From NCBI RefSeq assembly GCF_007644035.1, contig NZ_VMTV02000577.1, positions 186,001 to 250,000 on the forward strand: a stretch of 64,000 bases of DNA, in the 5' to 3' direction. Under the pieces are notes generated by a model. The model searched no databases. It saw nothing but the letters and a program-made list of their open reading frames with translations, and was not told where the DNA came from. A program made the position numbers and the translations under genes. Source of the DNA: Vogesella mureinivorans (GTDB lineage: Bacteria; Pseudomonadota; Gammaproteobacteria; Burkholderiales; Chromobacteriaceae). Below, piece by piece: positions 48,940 to 57,898 of this stretch. The stretch's first letter is position 1, and each line of letters starts with the position of its first letter.

Positions 48940-50550
48940 TCAGAAGTCGCTGCTGGGGCGATATTCCACAAACTGGTAGTAGGCGGTTTGCGAGTCGAGC
49001 GTGGTGGTGCGTATCAGCTGCTCGCCCTGCGCGGTCAGCATGCGGAACTCGCGCAGCTTCTGGTATTGACGCCCCGGGATCACCAGCATGGCGGGGCGGC
49101 CGCTGCGTGGCAGTGCCGGCAGGTGTAGCGCCATCTGGAAGTGGTCGTTGGGGTGGGTAATCACCGGCATCAGCATGACGGCGTGGGGCAGCGGGCCCAG
49201 CTGTTCCAGGCCGCATTCCGCTTCCATGCCTTCGCCGCGCAGGTTGACCCAGCGTATGACCGCCAGGTGCCATAGTTTGCCCGGTAGGCGCAGCATGGCC
49301 AGCTCGCCGGTGCGCAGCGGGTGCTGGGGCGATTCGCCGCGCAGCAACATGCCCGAGGCACTCAGGTTTTGCATGGTAATGCTGGCCGGTGCGGCGGGCA
49401 GTGGCCGGGCAGGCTTGGCCGCGGGCGGCGCCATGTCGTCCGGGCTATGTATTTCTACACTATCCTGTTTGGCTGCCAGCACCGGCGGCATGTGCTCTGG
49501 TGGGGTGGCAAAGTCCCAGCTGGCCTGGTTGGCAATAAACCAGCAGGTGGGTAGCAGGGTAACCAGCTCGACCTGTTGCTGGCTGTCGTGGCGGGTATGG
49601 CGGCGCTGCGGTGCGCTTTGCCAGGCTTCCATCAGGCGCAGCACGCGGCGGATTTCCTCGGCCAGCAGGGTGTCTTCGCTGTGGTTTTGCGCCAGGCGCT
49701 GCAGGCTGAGCAGCTTTTCCAGCAGCTCGTGCTGTAGCGCCTGGGTATCGATAACCCAGCAGTGTGGTGCGGCCTGGCCGGGGGGCAGCTCGCTGTGAAA
49801 GCGCGGCGGGCTGTCTGCTTCTGGCTGGTACAGAAATGCGCCGTGCCGCTCGGGCAGGCGGTCTACCTGCACCAGGTGCAGGCATTTTGCGTACTTGCGT
49901 ATCAGCAGCAGGGTGTAATCAATCAGCGCTGGCTCCATGCGGTTGCTGGCGGTAAGCCCTAGCAGTAGCAGCTGGCGATACAGCGAGCCCAGGCTGTCTT
50001 CCTTATCGTTCAGCGCCTTGCTGTCCCAGCCCTGTTGCAATACGTAAAGAAAGATCTGGTGGCAATCGTGCCAGAAGCCTGCCGGAAGCGGCGTGTAGGT
50101 GCGGGCATACAGCAAAGCAAGCTGGCGGGCACTGAGCATGGTGAGGTTCAGTGCTTCGAGCTTGTGCCGGTCTAGCGCAAATAGGCCATGTTCCTGGCTG
50201 CGGTCCAGCAGTACACGCTTGAAACCGTTGTGGATCAGGATGGACAGATGTTGCGCCAGCAGCGCCGCCCGGCGTGCCTTGCTGAAGCTTGTGAGGTCAC
50301 CAGGGCGGGCTTCGGCCTCCAGCACTGGCAGCAGCTTGTCTTGTGCCAGCAGATAAAGCCGCAGTAGCTGCAAGCGGCTGGCAGGGGGCAGCTTGATGCA
50401 GTTCAGCTGTGCCAGGGCGTCGCGGATCAGCTGTGCGCAGTCAAAAGGCTGGGCATAAGGCAGGTGGTGAAGCCAGGCCTCTAGCTGGTCGGGGTCACAC
50501 ATGACCATAACCGGGTCGAGGTGTGGCGTGTTGAGCGACAGATTCAGCAT
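48940..50550 (-). CDS. PilZ-domain-like protein, possible c-di-GMP effector
   Basis: A 536-residue soluble protein. The long N-terminal part (1-310) is helical and unrecognised. The C-terminal part has a PilZ-like arrangement, with RRHTRHD near residue 315 as a candidate RxxxR and [11 protein letters not shown] near 395 as the D/NxSxxG motif. Beta-rich segments ([36 protein letters not shown]) follow. C-di-GMP binding is plausible but the spacing between motifs is longer than usual. The start at 50550 has no good Shine-Dalgarno sequence, and internal Met15 or Met17 are alternatives. Confidence 0.75.
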   Translation of the reverse strand: MLNLSLNTPHLDPVMVMCDPDQLEAWLHHLPYAQPFDCAQLIRDALAQLNCIKLPPASRLQLLRLYLLAQDKLLPVLEAEARPGDLTSFSKARRAALLAQHLSILIHNGFKRVLLDRSQEHGLFALDRHKLEALNLTMLSARQLALLYARTYTPLPAGFWHDCHQIFLYVLQQGWDSKALNDKEDSLGSLYRQLLLLGLTASNRMEPALIDYTLLLIRKYAKCLHLVQVDRLPERHGAFLYQPEADSPPRFHSELPPGQAAPHCWVIDTQALQHELLEKLLSLQRLAQNHSEDTLLAEEIRRVLRLMEAWQSAPQRRHTRHDSQQQVELVTLLPTCWFIANQASWDFATPPEHMPPVLAAKQDSVEIHSPDDMAPPAAKPARPLPAAPASITMQNLSASGMLLRGESPQHPLRTGELAMLRLPGKLWHLAVIRWVNLRGEGMEAECGLEQLGPLPHAVMLMPVITHPNDHFQMALHLPALPRSGRPAMLVIPGRQYQKLREFRMLTAQGEQLIRTTTLDSQTAYYQFVEYRPSSDF

Positions 50551-50621
50551 CAGAAAACGGTACTACTCCCTCATTAATGACGAAAGTATATTGAAATATG
50601 CAGCAGTACCGCTAGTAACAT

Positions 50622-51977
50622 TTATGGCAATGGGCTGTCAGGCCGGCCAGAAGCTGTATTGCCTGCCAATAGTTCGCCCAATACGGCACAGGTGCTGTCT
50701 ACCAGCTGCAACATGTGTGCCTCCTCGATAATGTAAGGCGGCATGAAGTACACCGTTTTACCGATCGGCCTGACCAGGCAGCCGCGTGCCAGCATGCCGC
50801 TGAAAAATGCCACGGCAAAGTCTGGCCGCTCGCAGGCCACATCAAACGCCCAGATCATGCCCTGCTGGCGGAAGTGTCGTACGGCCGGATGGGCTGCCAC
50901 GGGTGCCAGGTGGCGGGTGAAGTTGGCCGCGGTATCCCGGTTACGTGCCAGCACGGCTTCTTCTTCAAAGATAGCCAAAACAGTGAGCGCTGCACGACAA
51001 GCCAGGGCATTGCCGGTGTAGCTGTGCGAGTGCAGAAAGCCACGGGTGACATCGTCGTCGTAAAAGGCGTTATAGACGGTATCGGTCGTGAGTACGCACG
51101 ACAGCGGCAGGTAGCCGCCGGTAATGCCTTTCGACAGGCACAGGAAATCCGGCGTGATGCCGGCCTGCTGGTAGGCAAACAGCGTGCCGGTACGGCCAAA
51201 GCCTACCGCGATTTCATCGGCGATCAGGTGCACCTGGTACTGGTCGCACAGGGCGCGGGCGCGCTGCAGGTAGACCGGGTGGTACATGGCCATCCCCGCT
51301 GCGCCTTGTACCAGCGGCTCGACGATCAGGGCGGCGATCTCGTGGTGTTTTTCGTGCAGCAAGGCGGCCAGGGCATCCGCGGCGCGCAGGGCCACGTCTT
51401 CTGCGCTTTCACCGTCTGCGGCCAACCTGCTGTCCGGGCAGGGTACGCGGTAGTTTTCTTTCAGCAGCGGGGCGTAGGTGGTAGAGAACAGCGGTACATC
51501 GGTTACCGCCAGTGCGCCGGCGGTTTCACCGTGGTAGCTGTTTTCCAGGCTGACAAAACGCTGCTTGCCGCTTTGCCCGACATTGCGCCAGTAGTGAAAG
51601 CTCATCTTCAAGGCGATTTCCGTCGCGCTGGCCCCATCCGAGCCATAAAACGCGTGCCCCAGGCCGGAGAGGGCGGCCAGTTTTTCTGACAGCTCCACCA
51701 CCGGCTGGTGGGTAAAGCCCGCCAGGATCACGTGTTCCAGCGTGTCCAACTGGTCTTTGATGGCCTGCTTGATACGCGGCTGGTTGTGGCCAAACAGGTT
51801 CACCCACCAGGAACTGACCGCATCGATATAACGCTTGCCGTCGAAATCCTCCAGCCAGATACCATCCGCCCGCGCGATGGGCACGATAGGCAGGGTTTCG
51901 TGGCGTTTCATCTGGGTGCAAGGGTGCCATACAGCGGCGCGGCTGCGGGCCAGCCAGTCCTGGGAGTGTTGCGTCAT
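50622..51977 (-). CDS. bioA: Adenosylmethionine-8-amino-7-oxononanoate aminotransferase
   Basis: A 451-residue class III PLP aminotransferase that makes diaminopelargonate in biotin synthesis. The BioA hallmarks are WHPCTQMKRHE at the start, SSWWVNLFGHNQPRI, YGSDGASATEIALKMS, IADEIAVGFGRTG and the PLP lysine in LSKGITGGYLPLS. The start was set at MTQHSQDW by homology, with an AGGCC-type ribosome site. No other bio genes are in the window. Confidence 0.95.
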   Translation of the reverse strand: MTQHSQDWLARSRAAVWHPCTQMKRHETLPIVPIARADGIWLEDFDGKRYIDAVSSWWVNLFGHNQPRIKQAIKDQLDTLEHVILAGFTHQPVVELSEKLAALSGLGHAFYGSDGASATEIALKMSFHYWRNVGQSGKQRFVSLENSYHGETAGALAVTDVPLFSTTYAPLLKENYRVPCPDSRLAADGESAEDVALRAADALAALLHEKHHEIAALIVEPLVQGAAGMAMYHPVYLQRARALCDQYQVHLIADEIAVGFGRTGTLFAYQQAGITPDFLCLSKGITGGYLPLSCVLTTDTVYNAFYDDDVTRGFLHSHSYTGNALACRAALTVLAIFEEEAVLARNRDTAANFTRHLAPVAAHPAVRHFRQQGMIWAFDVACERPDFAVAFFSGMLARGCLVRPIGKTVYFMPPYIIEEAHMLQLVDSTCAVLGELLAGNTASGRPDSPLP

Positions 51978-52038
51978 GATGAGGCCTGAACAGTGAAGTG
52001 AGCCAGATGCTAACACGTCTGTATCTGGCCTATCGAAC

Positions 52039-52053
52039 TGACAAAAATTGTCA
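52039..52053. promoter_or_regulatory. Palindrome TGACAA-N3-TTGTCA upstream of bioA
   Basis: A perfect 6-3-6 palindrome 62 bases before the bioA start, with another TGACAA half-site beginning at 52058. It has operator character but does not match the classical BirA box (TTGTAAACC). Confidence 0.45.
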
Positions 52054-52150
52054 CTTATGACAAAAAAAGGCCCAATGCGGCATCGCAAGCAGGCTGGTGT
52101 TGTGGCGGCAAGTGCTTGATAACAGGCTATATCACATCTTTTCAGGCCGT

Positions 52151-52166
52151 TGGCATGGCGGTTGCT
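52151..52166 (+). promoter_or_regulatory. Sigma-54 (-24/-12) type promoter of the pilin locus
   Basis: TGGCATG-N4-TTGCT has GG at 52152-52153 and GC at 52164-52165, the exact RpoN spacing, 57 bases before the first pilin ATG. RpoN/PilR control of major pilin is established in Pseudomonas; here it is inferred from this match. Confidence 0.7.
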
Positions 52167-52222
52167 ATATTGGCCCGCATCTTGCTGTTACCAGTGCCGA
52201 CACGGTGCACAGCGAGCAAGTT

Positions 52223-52657
52223 ATGCAAAAATTACAATCCGGCTTTACCTTGATAGAGCTGATGATCGTGGTAGCCATCATCGGTATTCTGGCAGCCATC
52301 GCCATCCCGGCCTACCAGGATTACACGCGTCGCGCTTACATCAGCGAAGTGCTGGTCGCCGCCAGCGCAGCGAAAACTGCGGTAGAGGAATACCATGCGG
52401 CCAACGGCAGCTGGCCAGCCAGCAACGCCAGTGCCGGTATTGCCGATGCCACTGCCTCGCGTGGCAGCAGTATTGCCCGGCTGGATGTACAGGCTTCTGG
52501 CTCGGTAAGTGTGATTAGCGTAGAAGTCAGCAGCAAGATTTTCAGCGGTGCCCACGTGTGGCTGGCACCGCAAACCACCGCCTCCGGCAGTTACCGTTGG
52601 GTGTGCAGTGGCGATAATGATTTGACACGGCTGTTGCCATCCAACTGCCGTAATTAA
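52223..52657 (+). CDS. Type IV prepilin (first of tandem pair)
   Basis: A 144-residue type IVa prepilin. The short leader MQKLQSG precedes the processed phenylalanine of [31 protein letters not shown], with Glu5 of the mature form present for assembly. PilD cleavage and N-methylation are expected. The C-terminal region carries a two-cysteine loop ([17 protein letters not shown]). It lies under a sigma-54-type promoter and upstream of a second prepilin and two PglL ligases. It could be the major pilin or a minor/DNA-binding pilin of ComP type. Confidence 0.92.
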   Translation: MQKLQSGFTLIELMIVVAIIGILAAIAIPAYQDYTRRAYISEVLVAASAAKTAVEEYHAANGSWPASNASAGIADATASRGSSIARLDVQASGSVSVISVEVSSKIFSGAHVWLAPQTTASGSYRWVCSGDNDLTRLLPSNCRN

Positions 52658-52710
52658 GTAGCTGTAACCCACCAAGGCCAAGCCTTGCATACAACCATGG
52701 AGTGTTCATT

Positions 52711-53133
52711 ATGAAACGCGTACAACAGGGCTTTACCCTGATCGAACTGATGATTGTTGTGGCCATCATCGGTATTCTGGCTGCCATCGCTATCCCGGCT
52801 TACCAGGATTACACCAAGCGTGCCCACGTGTCGGAAGGTTTGAGCCTGGCGGCAGGTGCTAAGACTGCTGTCTCTGAGTACTTCTCGACTAACAATGCGT
52901 GGCCTACGACTAATGCATCTGCAGGTTTAGCTTCTTCGACTGCTATCACAGGTAATGCAGTAACTGGAGTTGCGGTAAACGCATCGCAAATCACTGTGAC
53001 CTACAACAGCAAAGTAGATTCGACTAATAACACCTTGATTCTGCAAGGTACTGCTAGTGGTGGCGCTATCGTCTGGAGCTGCTCGGCTGGTACTGTTGAT
53101 GCTAAGTACCGTCCGTCTAATTGCCGTCAGTAA
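52711..53133 (+). CDS. Type IV prepilin (second of tandem pair)
   Basis: A 140-residue prepilin with leader MKRVQQG and mature start [31 protein letters not shown], nearly identical to its upstream neighbour there. The rest has diverged. It ends with a cysteine loop ([17 protein letters not shown]). Its codon use is visibly AT-richer than surrounding genes in the variable part (ACT, GCT, TCT codons), suggesting high expression or recent exchange. GGAG lies eight bases before the ATG, and a strong terminator follows. Confidence 0.93.
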   Translation: MKRVQQGFTLIELMIVVAIIGILAAIAIPAYQDYTKRAHVSEGLSLAAGAKTAVSEYFSTNNAWPTTNASAGLASSTAITGNAVTGVAVNASQITVTYNSKVDSTNNTLILQGTASGGAIVWSCSAGTVDAKYRPSNCRQ

Positions 53134-53147
53134 TCTAGAGTAACTTC

Positions 53148-53176
53148 AAAAAGGAGTGTGCAAACACTCCTTTTTT
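53148..53176 (+). terminator. Strong terminator after the pilin pair
   Basis: AAAAAGGAGTGT and ACACTCCTTTTT pair perfectly around a 4-base loop. Confidence 0.92.
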
Positions 53177-53189
53177 CATTGTGTAAGCC

Positions 53190-55001
53190 ATGGCCCCCAC
53201 CTTTGTACTGTTTCCCTTATTGCTGGTCTACATCCTGCCGCTGCTGAATTTTGCCCGCTATAGCCCGGTGCAGGATTGGTGGACGAACGCGCTGACGCTG
53301 GCGCTGGTAGCGGTTCCCTTGCTACTGGCCAGCTGGCAGGCGCGGCGTGATCAAGCCCGCTTTACCACGGTACCCTGGTTCTTGCCGGGTTTTGCCCTGT
53401 GGTGGTTGCTGTTATGGCTAGGCAGCTTGTGGCGCTACCAGCAGCACAGCGCAGGCATGCTGCCGTTCGAACTGTTTGCGGTACTGTTGGCCGCATTGGG
53501 TGCCTGCCTGCTGGCGGCGCTGCAACAGCACCTGGGGCGGGAGCGCCTGGTGGGTTGGCTGGCTTTTGCGGTGCTGGCGGGGGCCGTGCTGCAAGCGTTG
53601 ATTGGCGTAGCACAAATTGCTGGCTGGGCGCCTTTGGCCAATGGCTGGCTAGTATTTAGCGAGCGGATCGTGATGGGGAATACTGGCCAGCGCAACCAGT
53701 TTGCCCATGTGTTGAGCTGGGGTGTGGTGGCGGCTGCCTACCTGTGGAGCCGGCAGCGCTTGCCAGCGATGCTGGCGGCGCTTGCTGTCGTTTTTCTGGC
53801 CTTGCTCGCGGCCTGGTCTGGCGGGCGCTTGCCGTTGGCTTATGCCGGGGCAATGGCTTTGGCCGGCGTGCTGTGGCAGCGCCGTGCACCGCAGTTGCAT
53901 ATGGGTAAAGCCTTGCTGTGGGCCGCCGCCGTTGTGGTGTTTTTTCAGTTTGCTGGCAAGCCGGTGGCGCAGTGGCTGTTTGGTCTGGATATCGGCTCTG
54001 GTCTGGATCGTATCGGGGAGGCCGGTTTCGGCGCGCGCCGCCGCGTGGAGTGGGCCAAATGCTGGGAGATCGTGCAGGCTTACCCTTGGCTGGGCACCGG
54101 CTATGGCGGCTACGGCTACCAGTCGGTGTGGCTGGAGACCTTTGGCGGTTTGACCAAAGTGCCGGAAAGCAGCCTGTTTACCCATAGCCATAATCTGATC
54201 ACGCAGTTGGCCGCAGAAACCGGCGTGCCGGCAACATTGTTGGCCGCAGCGGTGGTAGCGGGGGCGCTGTGGCCTTATCTGCAGCGCCAGCACGCCACGG
54301 CTGAGAATGCTTTCCTGCTGTTGATGGGTGCCATTACGCTGGGGCATTCCATGTTTGAATACCCGCTGTGGTACTTGCCGTTTACCTTTGCTTTCTTTGT
54401 GGTGCTGGCTTTGTCGCCGAAAGCGGGTGTGGAGCTGGCTTTGCGTGCCAGCATGCGCAGGGTAGGGGTGATGATTCTGGGCGTAGCCACGTTGTTGTAT
54501 GTGGTGAAGGGTGCGATGGTGTTCCCGCTGCTGGTGGGTAGCCAGAACCCGACGCGTGATATCAAACAGAACCAGCAGCAGATCGAACAGCTGATCAGCC
54601 TGTCGGCTAACCCGTTCTGGCGCTTCGAGTCCGAACTGATGCTGAGCAACTTCCTGGTGCCGTCGCCCAGCCAGCTGGCGATCAAGCTGCGCCATCACGA
54701 GGAACTGGTCGCCTACCGGCCTTACCCCATGTTGCTGTGCAAGCTGGCCATGTTGCGCCAGTGGTCTGGCCAGCCGGGTGGGGCGCAAGATAGCCTGCGT
54801 ATGCTGCAGGCGGCTTACCCGTCAGATGCGCCGCGCTGTGCCATGGTCATTGCCAGTAGCGGCGATACCCGTTTGCAGTCGCTGCTGGATAAAGCGGCCA
54901 TGGGTGCTGTAACACAACAGCGCCAGGGCGATGCAGCCCTGGTACGCCAGGTGACGGCGGGTCTGCCAGTGCGCCCGCCGCTGTTGCCGCACTTTAACTA
55001 G
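53190..55001 (+). CDS. PglL/O-antigen-ligase-family O-oligosaccharyltransferase (first copy)
   Basis: A 603-residue polytopic membrane protein with about 12 helices and a soluble C-terminal tail of about 150 residues. The PglL_A signature region (GNTGQRNQFAHVLSWG, about residues 164-179) precedes the Wzy_C ligase part with the large periplasmic loop (YPWLGTGYGGYGYQSVWLE, then SLFTHSHNLITQLAAETG). The loop keeps the histidine needed for glycan transfer. PglL enzymes move lipid-linked sugars onto serines of pilins, and its place just after two pilins fits. The start has no clear ribosome site. Confidence 0.88.
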   Translation: MAPTFVLFPLLLVYILPLLNFARYSPVQDWWTNALTLALVAVPLLLASWQARRDQARFTTVPWFLPGFALWWLLLWLGSLWRYQQHSAGMLPFELFAVLLAALGACLLAALQQHLGRERLVGWLAFAVLAGAVLQALIGVAQIAGWAPLANGWLVFSERIVMGNTGQRNQFAHVLSWGVVAAAYLWSRQRLPAMLAALAVVFLALLAAWSGGRLPLAYAGAMALAGVLWQRRAPQLHMGKALLWAAAVVVFFQFAGKPVAQWLFGLDIGSGLDRIGEAGFGARRRVEWAKCWEIVQAYPWLGTGYGGYGYQSVWLETFGGLTKVPESSLFTHSHNLITQLAAETGVPATLLAAAVVAGALWPYLQRQHATAENAFLLLMGAITLGHSMFEYPLWYLPFTFAFFVVLALSPKAGVELALRASMRRVGVMILGVATLLYVVKGAMVFPLLVGSQNPTRDIKQNQQQIEQLISLSANPFWRFESELMLSNFLVPSPSQLAIKLRHHEELVAYRPYPMLLCKLAMLRQWSGQPGGAQDSLRMLQAAYPSDAPRCAMVIASSGDTRLQSLLDKAAMGAVTQQRQGDAALVRQVTAGLPVRPPLLPHFN

Positions 55002-55068
55002 CTGTTTTTGCTCGCCAGCCTGGCATCGGCTATGCTTCGGCCTTTGCTAGCGCCGGTGAGCGTGATTC

Positions 55069-56832
55069 ATGTCTGCTTTTCTGATGGCTGACACCAAGCG
55101 TGTCCGTATCGCCGCCTTATTGTTGGCCGCGATCACTATTTTTCCTTTTCTGTCGCGTTTCCACTTTCTGCCCTTGCCGCAGTGGTGGGGTGAAATCACG
55201 GTAGTCTGCTGCGCTGCTTTGGTGAGTTTGCTGTTACCGGCAACGCCTGTGCCCTGGCCCCGTGCCAGCATCTGGATGATGATCATGGCGCTGGTGTGGG
55301 CGCTGCAGCCATGGTTTGTGCCGGTGCTCTTTCCAGGCTTGAACCAAGCGACGGCGCTGGCTTTCGTGGCGCTGTCGGTCTTGGCGCTAGCCGTGGTGCG
55401 CTTGCGCGTGCGCTGGGGAGCTGCGGCACTGATTACCTTTTTGTGCCAGGCCATCCTGATTGGTACGCTGTTGCAGTCGCTGATTGGCTTGGCACAAGTC
55501 ACCGGCTTGGCGCAGGCTATGGGTGGCGTGCTGTTTTACGACAGCAGCCACCCCACGACCAATGTGTTCGGCCATATCGGCCAGCGTAACCAGTACGCGC
55601 ATTACCTGACCTGGGGCGTGGTAGCAGCGGCCTGGTTACTGGCGAGTGGCCAGCTGGCGCAGCGCCGGCTGTGGCTGGCGATTGCCTGGCTATCGCTGTC
55701 GATTGCCTTTGCCAGTTCACGCACGGTGTTGTTGTATGCTTTTGCTCTGGCGGTGATGGCGGGCTGGTGGCACTGGCGTTTGCGGGTGCCGCAGTCGGCA
55801 AAGATGATGCGTGTGATGTGGCTGGCGGTGGCGCTGATGGTAGCGATGCAGTTTGCGCTGCCACTGGGCGAGAAGCTGTTGGCACCACTGTTGCACGGCC
55901 CAGTGGCGGCCAGTGGCTTGGAAAGGTTGGCCGCAAACAGCGATGGCATGGGCGCGCGGCGTCTGGCCGAGTGGGGCAAGGCCTGGATTGTGTTTATCGA
56001 ACACCCGGCTTATGGCTTTGGCTGGTATCAGTACGCCTCCGAGAGCGTGCGTTTGCAGATGCTGCCGCAGTTTGCCAATGCCGGCATCAATAGCGGCCTG
56101 TTTGCCAATGCCCATAATCTGGTGTTTCAGCTGTTGGCCGAAATGGGCCTGGCTGGCACCTTGTGTGCGCTGCTGGGCTTTGCCTGGGCGGCTTGGCCTT
56201 ACTTTAGTCGCCGGGTCGAGCCTGTGCATCTGGTACCGCTGGCCATCATGGCCGTCACCCTGATCCACAGCATGCTGGAGTACCCGCTGTGGTACCTGTA
56301 CTTTCCTGCTGTGCTGGTGATGATGCTGGCGTTGGCACCGGATGCAGATGAGGCACCGGTGGGCTGGGTTGCACCGGTGTACGCCGTCTTGGCTGTAGCC
56401 TTGCTGCTGCTGGCGGCCTACGGTAGCTGGCGTTATCGCGAGATGCAGGGCTTGTATTACCCCACCACCCAGCGCCAGCAGCAGCGACTGGAAGAGATCA
56501 TCCGCCATGAGCCTATGTTTGCCTCGCACGCGCTGGGCTTGCTGGATGACGTGATTACGCCCACGCCGCAGGCCTTGAAAACGCAGCGTCATTGGCTGGA
56601 GCGGATGGCAGCATTCCGGCCGTACCCGGACGTATTGCGTCGCAAGGCGCAGATGGAAGCGCTGGCGGGCGAGCAGGACAAGGCGGCGCATACCTTTAGC
56701 CTGGCCTTGGCGTCTTTTCCGACCTATGCGCCCGATTTTCTGGCCGAGCTGGATGAAAACGAGCCAGCGTGGGCGCGTCTGCGCGCGATGGCGCAGGCTG
56801 CGACAGATAAATTACCGCCGCAGTATCGTTAG
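55069..56832 (+). CDS. PglL/O-antigen-ligase-family O-oligosaccharyltransferase (second copy)
   Basis: A 587-residue paralogue of the preceding gene with the same order of parts. GHIGQRNQYAHYLTWGVVAAAWLL (about 166-189) is the PglL_A region. A ligase loop (HPAYGFGWYQYASESV, FANAHNLVFQLLAEMG) follows, then the C-terminal soluble tail. The two proteins differ enough to suggest distinct acceptors or old duplication. An exact dispersed 13-mer lies at 55923 (ERLAAN, with AGG TTG). Together the genes form a pilin glycosylation module. Confidence 0.88.
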   Translation: MSAFLMADTKRVRIAALLLAAITIFPFLSRFHFLPLPQWWGEITVVCCAALVSLLLPATPVPWPRASIWMMIMALVWALQPWFVPVLFPGLNQATALAFVALSVLALAVVRLRVRWGAAALITFLCQAILIGTLLQSLIGLAQVTGLAQAMGGVLFYDSSHPTTNVFGHIGQRNQYAHYLTWGVVAAAWLLASGQLAQRRLWLAIAWLSLSIAFASSRTVLLYAFALAVMAGWWHWRLRVPQSAKMMRVMWLAVALMVAMQFALPLGEKLLAPLLHGPVAASGLERLAANSDGMGARRLAEWGKAWIVFIEHPAYGFGWYQYASESVRLQMLPQFANAGINSGLFANAHNLVFQLLAEMGLAGTLCALLGFAWAAWPYFSRRVEPVHLVPLAIMAVTLIHSMLEYPLWYLYFPAVLVMMLALAPDADEAPVGWVAPVYAVLAVALLLLAAYGSWRYREMQGLYYPTTQRQQQRLEEIIRHEPMFASHALGLLDDVITPTPQALKTQRHWLERMAAFRPYPDVLRRKAQMEALAGEQDKAAHTFSLALASFPTYAPDFLAELDENEPAWARLRAMAQAATDKLPPQYR

Positions 56833-56872
56833 CCCAAAAGCAAAGCCACCGTCAGGTGGCCTGCTGCACATG

Positions 56873-56906
56873 AAAAAGCCCGCTTGTGATGCAAGCGGGC
56901 TTTGTT
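56873..56906. terminator. Bidirectional terminator between pglL-like and rpoH
   Basis: AAAGCCCGCTTG and CAAGCGGGCTTT pair perfectly around a 5-base loop, with A and T tracts outside. Confidence 0.9.
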
Positions 56907-56925
56907 TCGCTGGGCTCTCTGGAGA

Positions 56926-57786
56926 TCAGGCGTCGATTACCACACCGTGGCTGAGCGCAGCCTTCATCTTGCCCAGTGCTTTGGCTTCGATCTGGCGGAT
57001 ACGCTCGGCAGACACGCCAAACTCGGCGGCCAGGTCGTGCAGCGTGGCACCGCTGTCGTCGGCCAGCCAGCGTGCCTCGATAATGCGGCGGCTGCGCGGG
57101 TCCAGTGTGGCCAGTGCCTGCTCGATACCCTCACCTTGCAGGGTGTCCAGCGCGTGGCGTTCCATGGCGCGGGTAGGCTCGTGATGGCTGTCGGCCAGCC
57201 AATCGATCGGGGCAAAACCTTCGTCGTCGCCATCGTCTGCCATCAGGGCCATATCCTGGCCGCTCATGCGCGTTTCCATTTCGCGTACTTCTTCGGGCTT
57301 CACGCCCAGCTGTTCGGCGATAGACTGCGCTTCTTTTTCGGACAGCGCCGAAAAACCCTGCTTCATGCTGCGCAGGTTAAAGAACAGCTTGCGCTGTGGC
57401 TTGGTGGTGGCAATGCGCACCAGGCGCCAGTTGCGCAGGATGAATTCGTGAATTTCGGCCTTGATCCAGTGCACGGCAAACGAGAACAAGCGCACGCCGC
57501 GGGTAGGCTCGAAGCGCTTTACGGCTTTCATCAGGCCGATATTGCCTTCCTGAATCAGGTCGGCTTGCGGCAGACCATAGCCGGAGTAGCCGCGGGCAAT
57601 GGATACCACGACGCGCAGGTGCGACAGCACCAGCCGTTTGGCTGCTTCCAGGTCGCCTTGTTCCTGCTGGCGCGTGGCAAGCTCGAACTCTTCTTCCGGC
57701 GTGAGCATGGGAATGCTGTTGACGGTCTGGATGTACTGTTCCAGGCTGCCGTTGGCAGAGAGTACGGGCAAAGCAATCGTGGTCAT
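56926..57786 (-). CDS. rpoH: Heat-shock sigma factor RpoH (sigma-32)
   Basis: A 286-residue alternative sigma factor that directs RNA polymerase to chaperone and protease genes. The region 2 block is complete (SHLRVVVSIARGYSGYGLPQADLIQEGNIGLMKAVKRFEP and GVRLFSFAVHWIKAEIHEFIL). The RpoH-specific box (KLFFNLRSMKQG) and region 4.2 (LHDLAAEFGVSAERIRQIEAKAL) follow. The start is set at MTTIALPVL. A CIRCE-like inverted repeat sits 36 bases upstream, so HrcA control is likely. Confidence 0.96.
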   Translation of the reverse strand: MTTIALPVLSANGSLEQYIQTVNSIPMLTPEEEFELATRQQEQGDLEAAKRLVLSHLRVVVSIARGYSGYGLPQADLIQEGNIGLMKAVKRFEPTRGVRLFSFAVHWIKAEIHEFILRNWRLVRIATTKPQRKLFFNLRSMKQGFSALSEKEAQSIAEQLGVKPEEVREMETRMSGQDMALMADDGDDEGFAPIDWLADSHHEPTRAMERHALDTLQGEGIEQALATLDPRSRRIIEARWLADDSGATLHDLAAEFGVSAERIRQIEAKALGKMKAALSHGVVIDA

Positions 57787-57806
57787 ACGCTGATTATCCT
57801 TGTGGA

Positions 57807-57861
57807 AACCTGAGCTTGATCTTAGCACTCCCGGTATGAGAGTGCCAGAAGAGCTCAGGTT
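57807..57861. promoter_or_regulatory. CIRCE-like element nested in a larger palindrome upstream of rpoH
   Basis: TTAGCACTC-N9-GAGTGCCAG at 57822-57848 matches the CIRCE consensus (TTAGCACTC-N9-GAGTGCTAA) at 16 of 18 arm positions. It is enclosed by perfect 10-bp arms AACCTGAGCT (57807-57816) and AGCTCAGGTT (57852-57861). HrcA represses from CIRCE in many bacteria; here binding is inferred. The enclosing stem could also fold in the rpoH leader RNA. Confidence 0.8.
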
Positions 57862-57898
57862 CCCGGCGATGGCATTTATTTATGATGTTGATAGCAGC

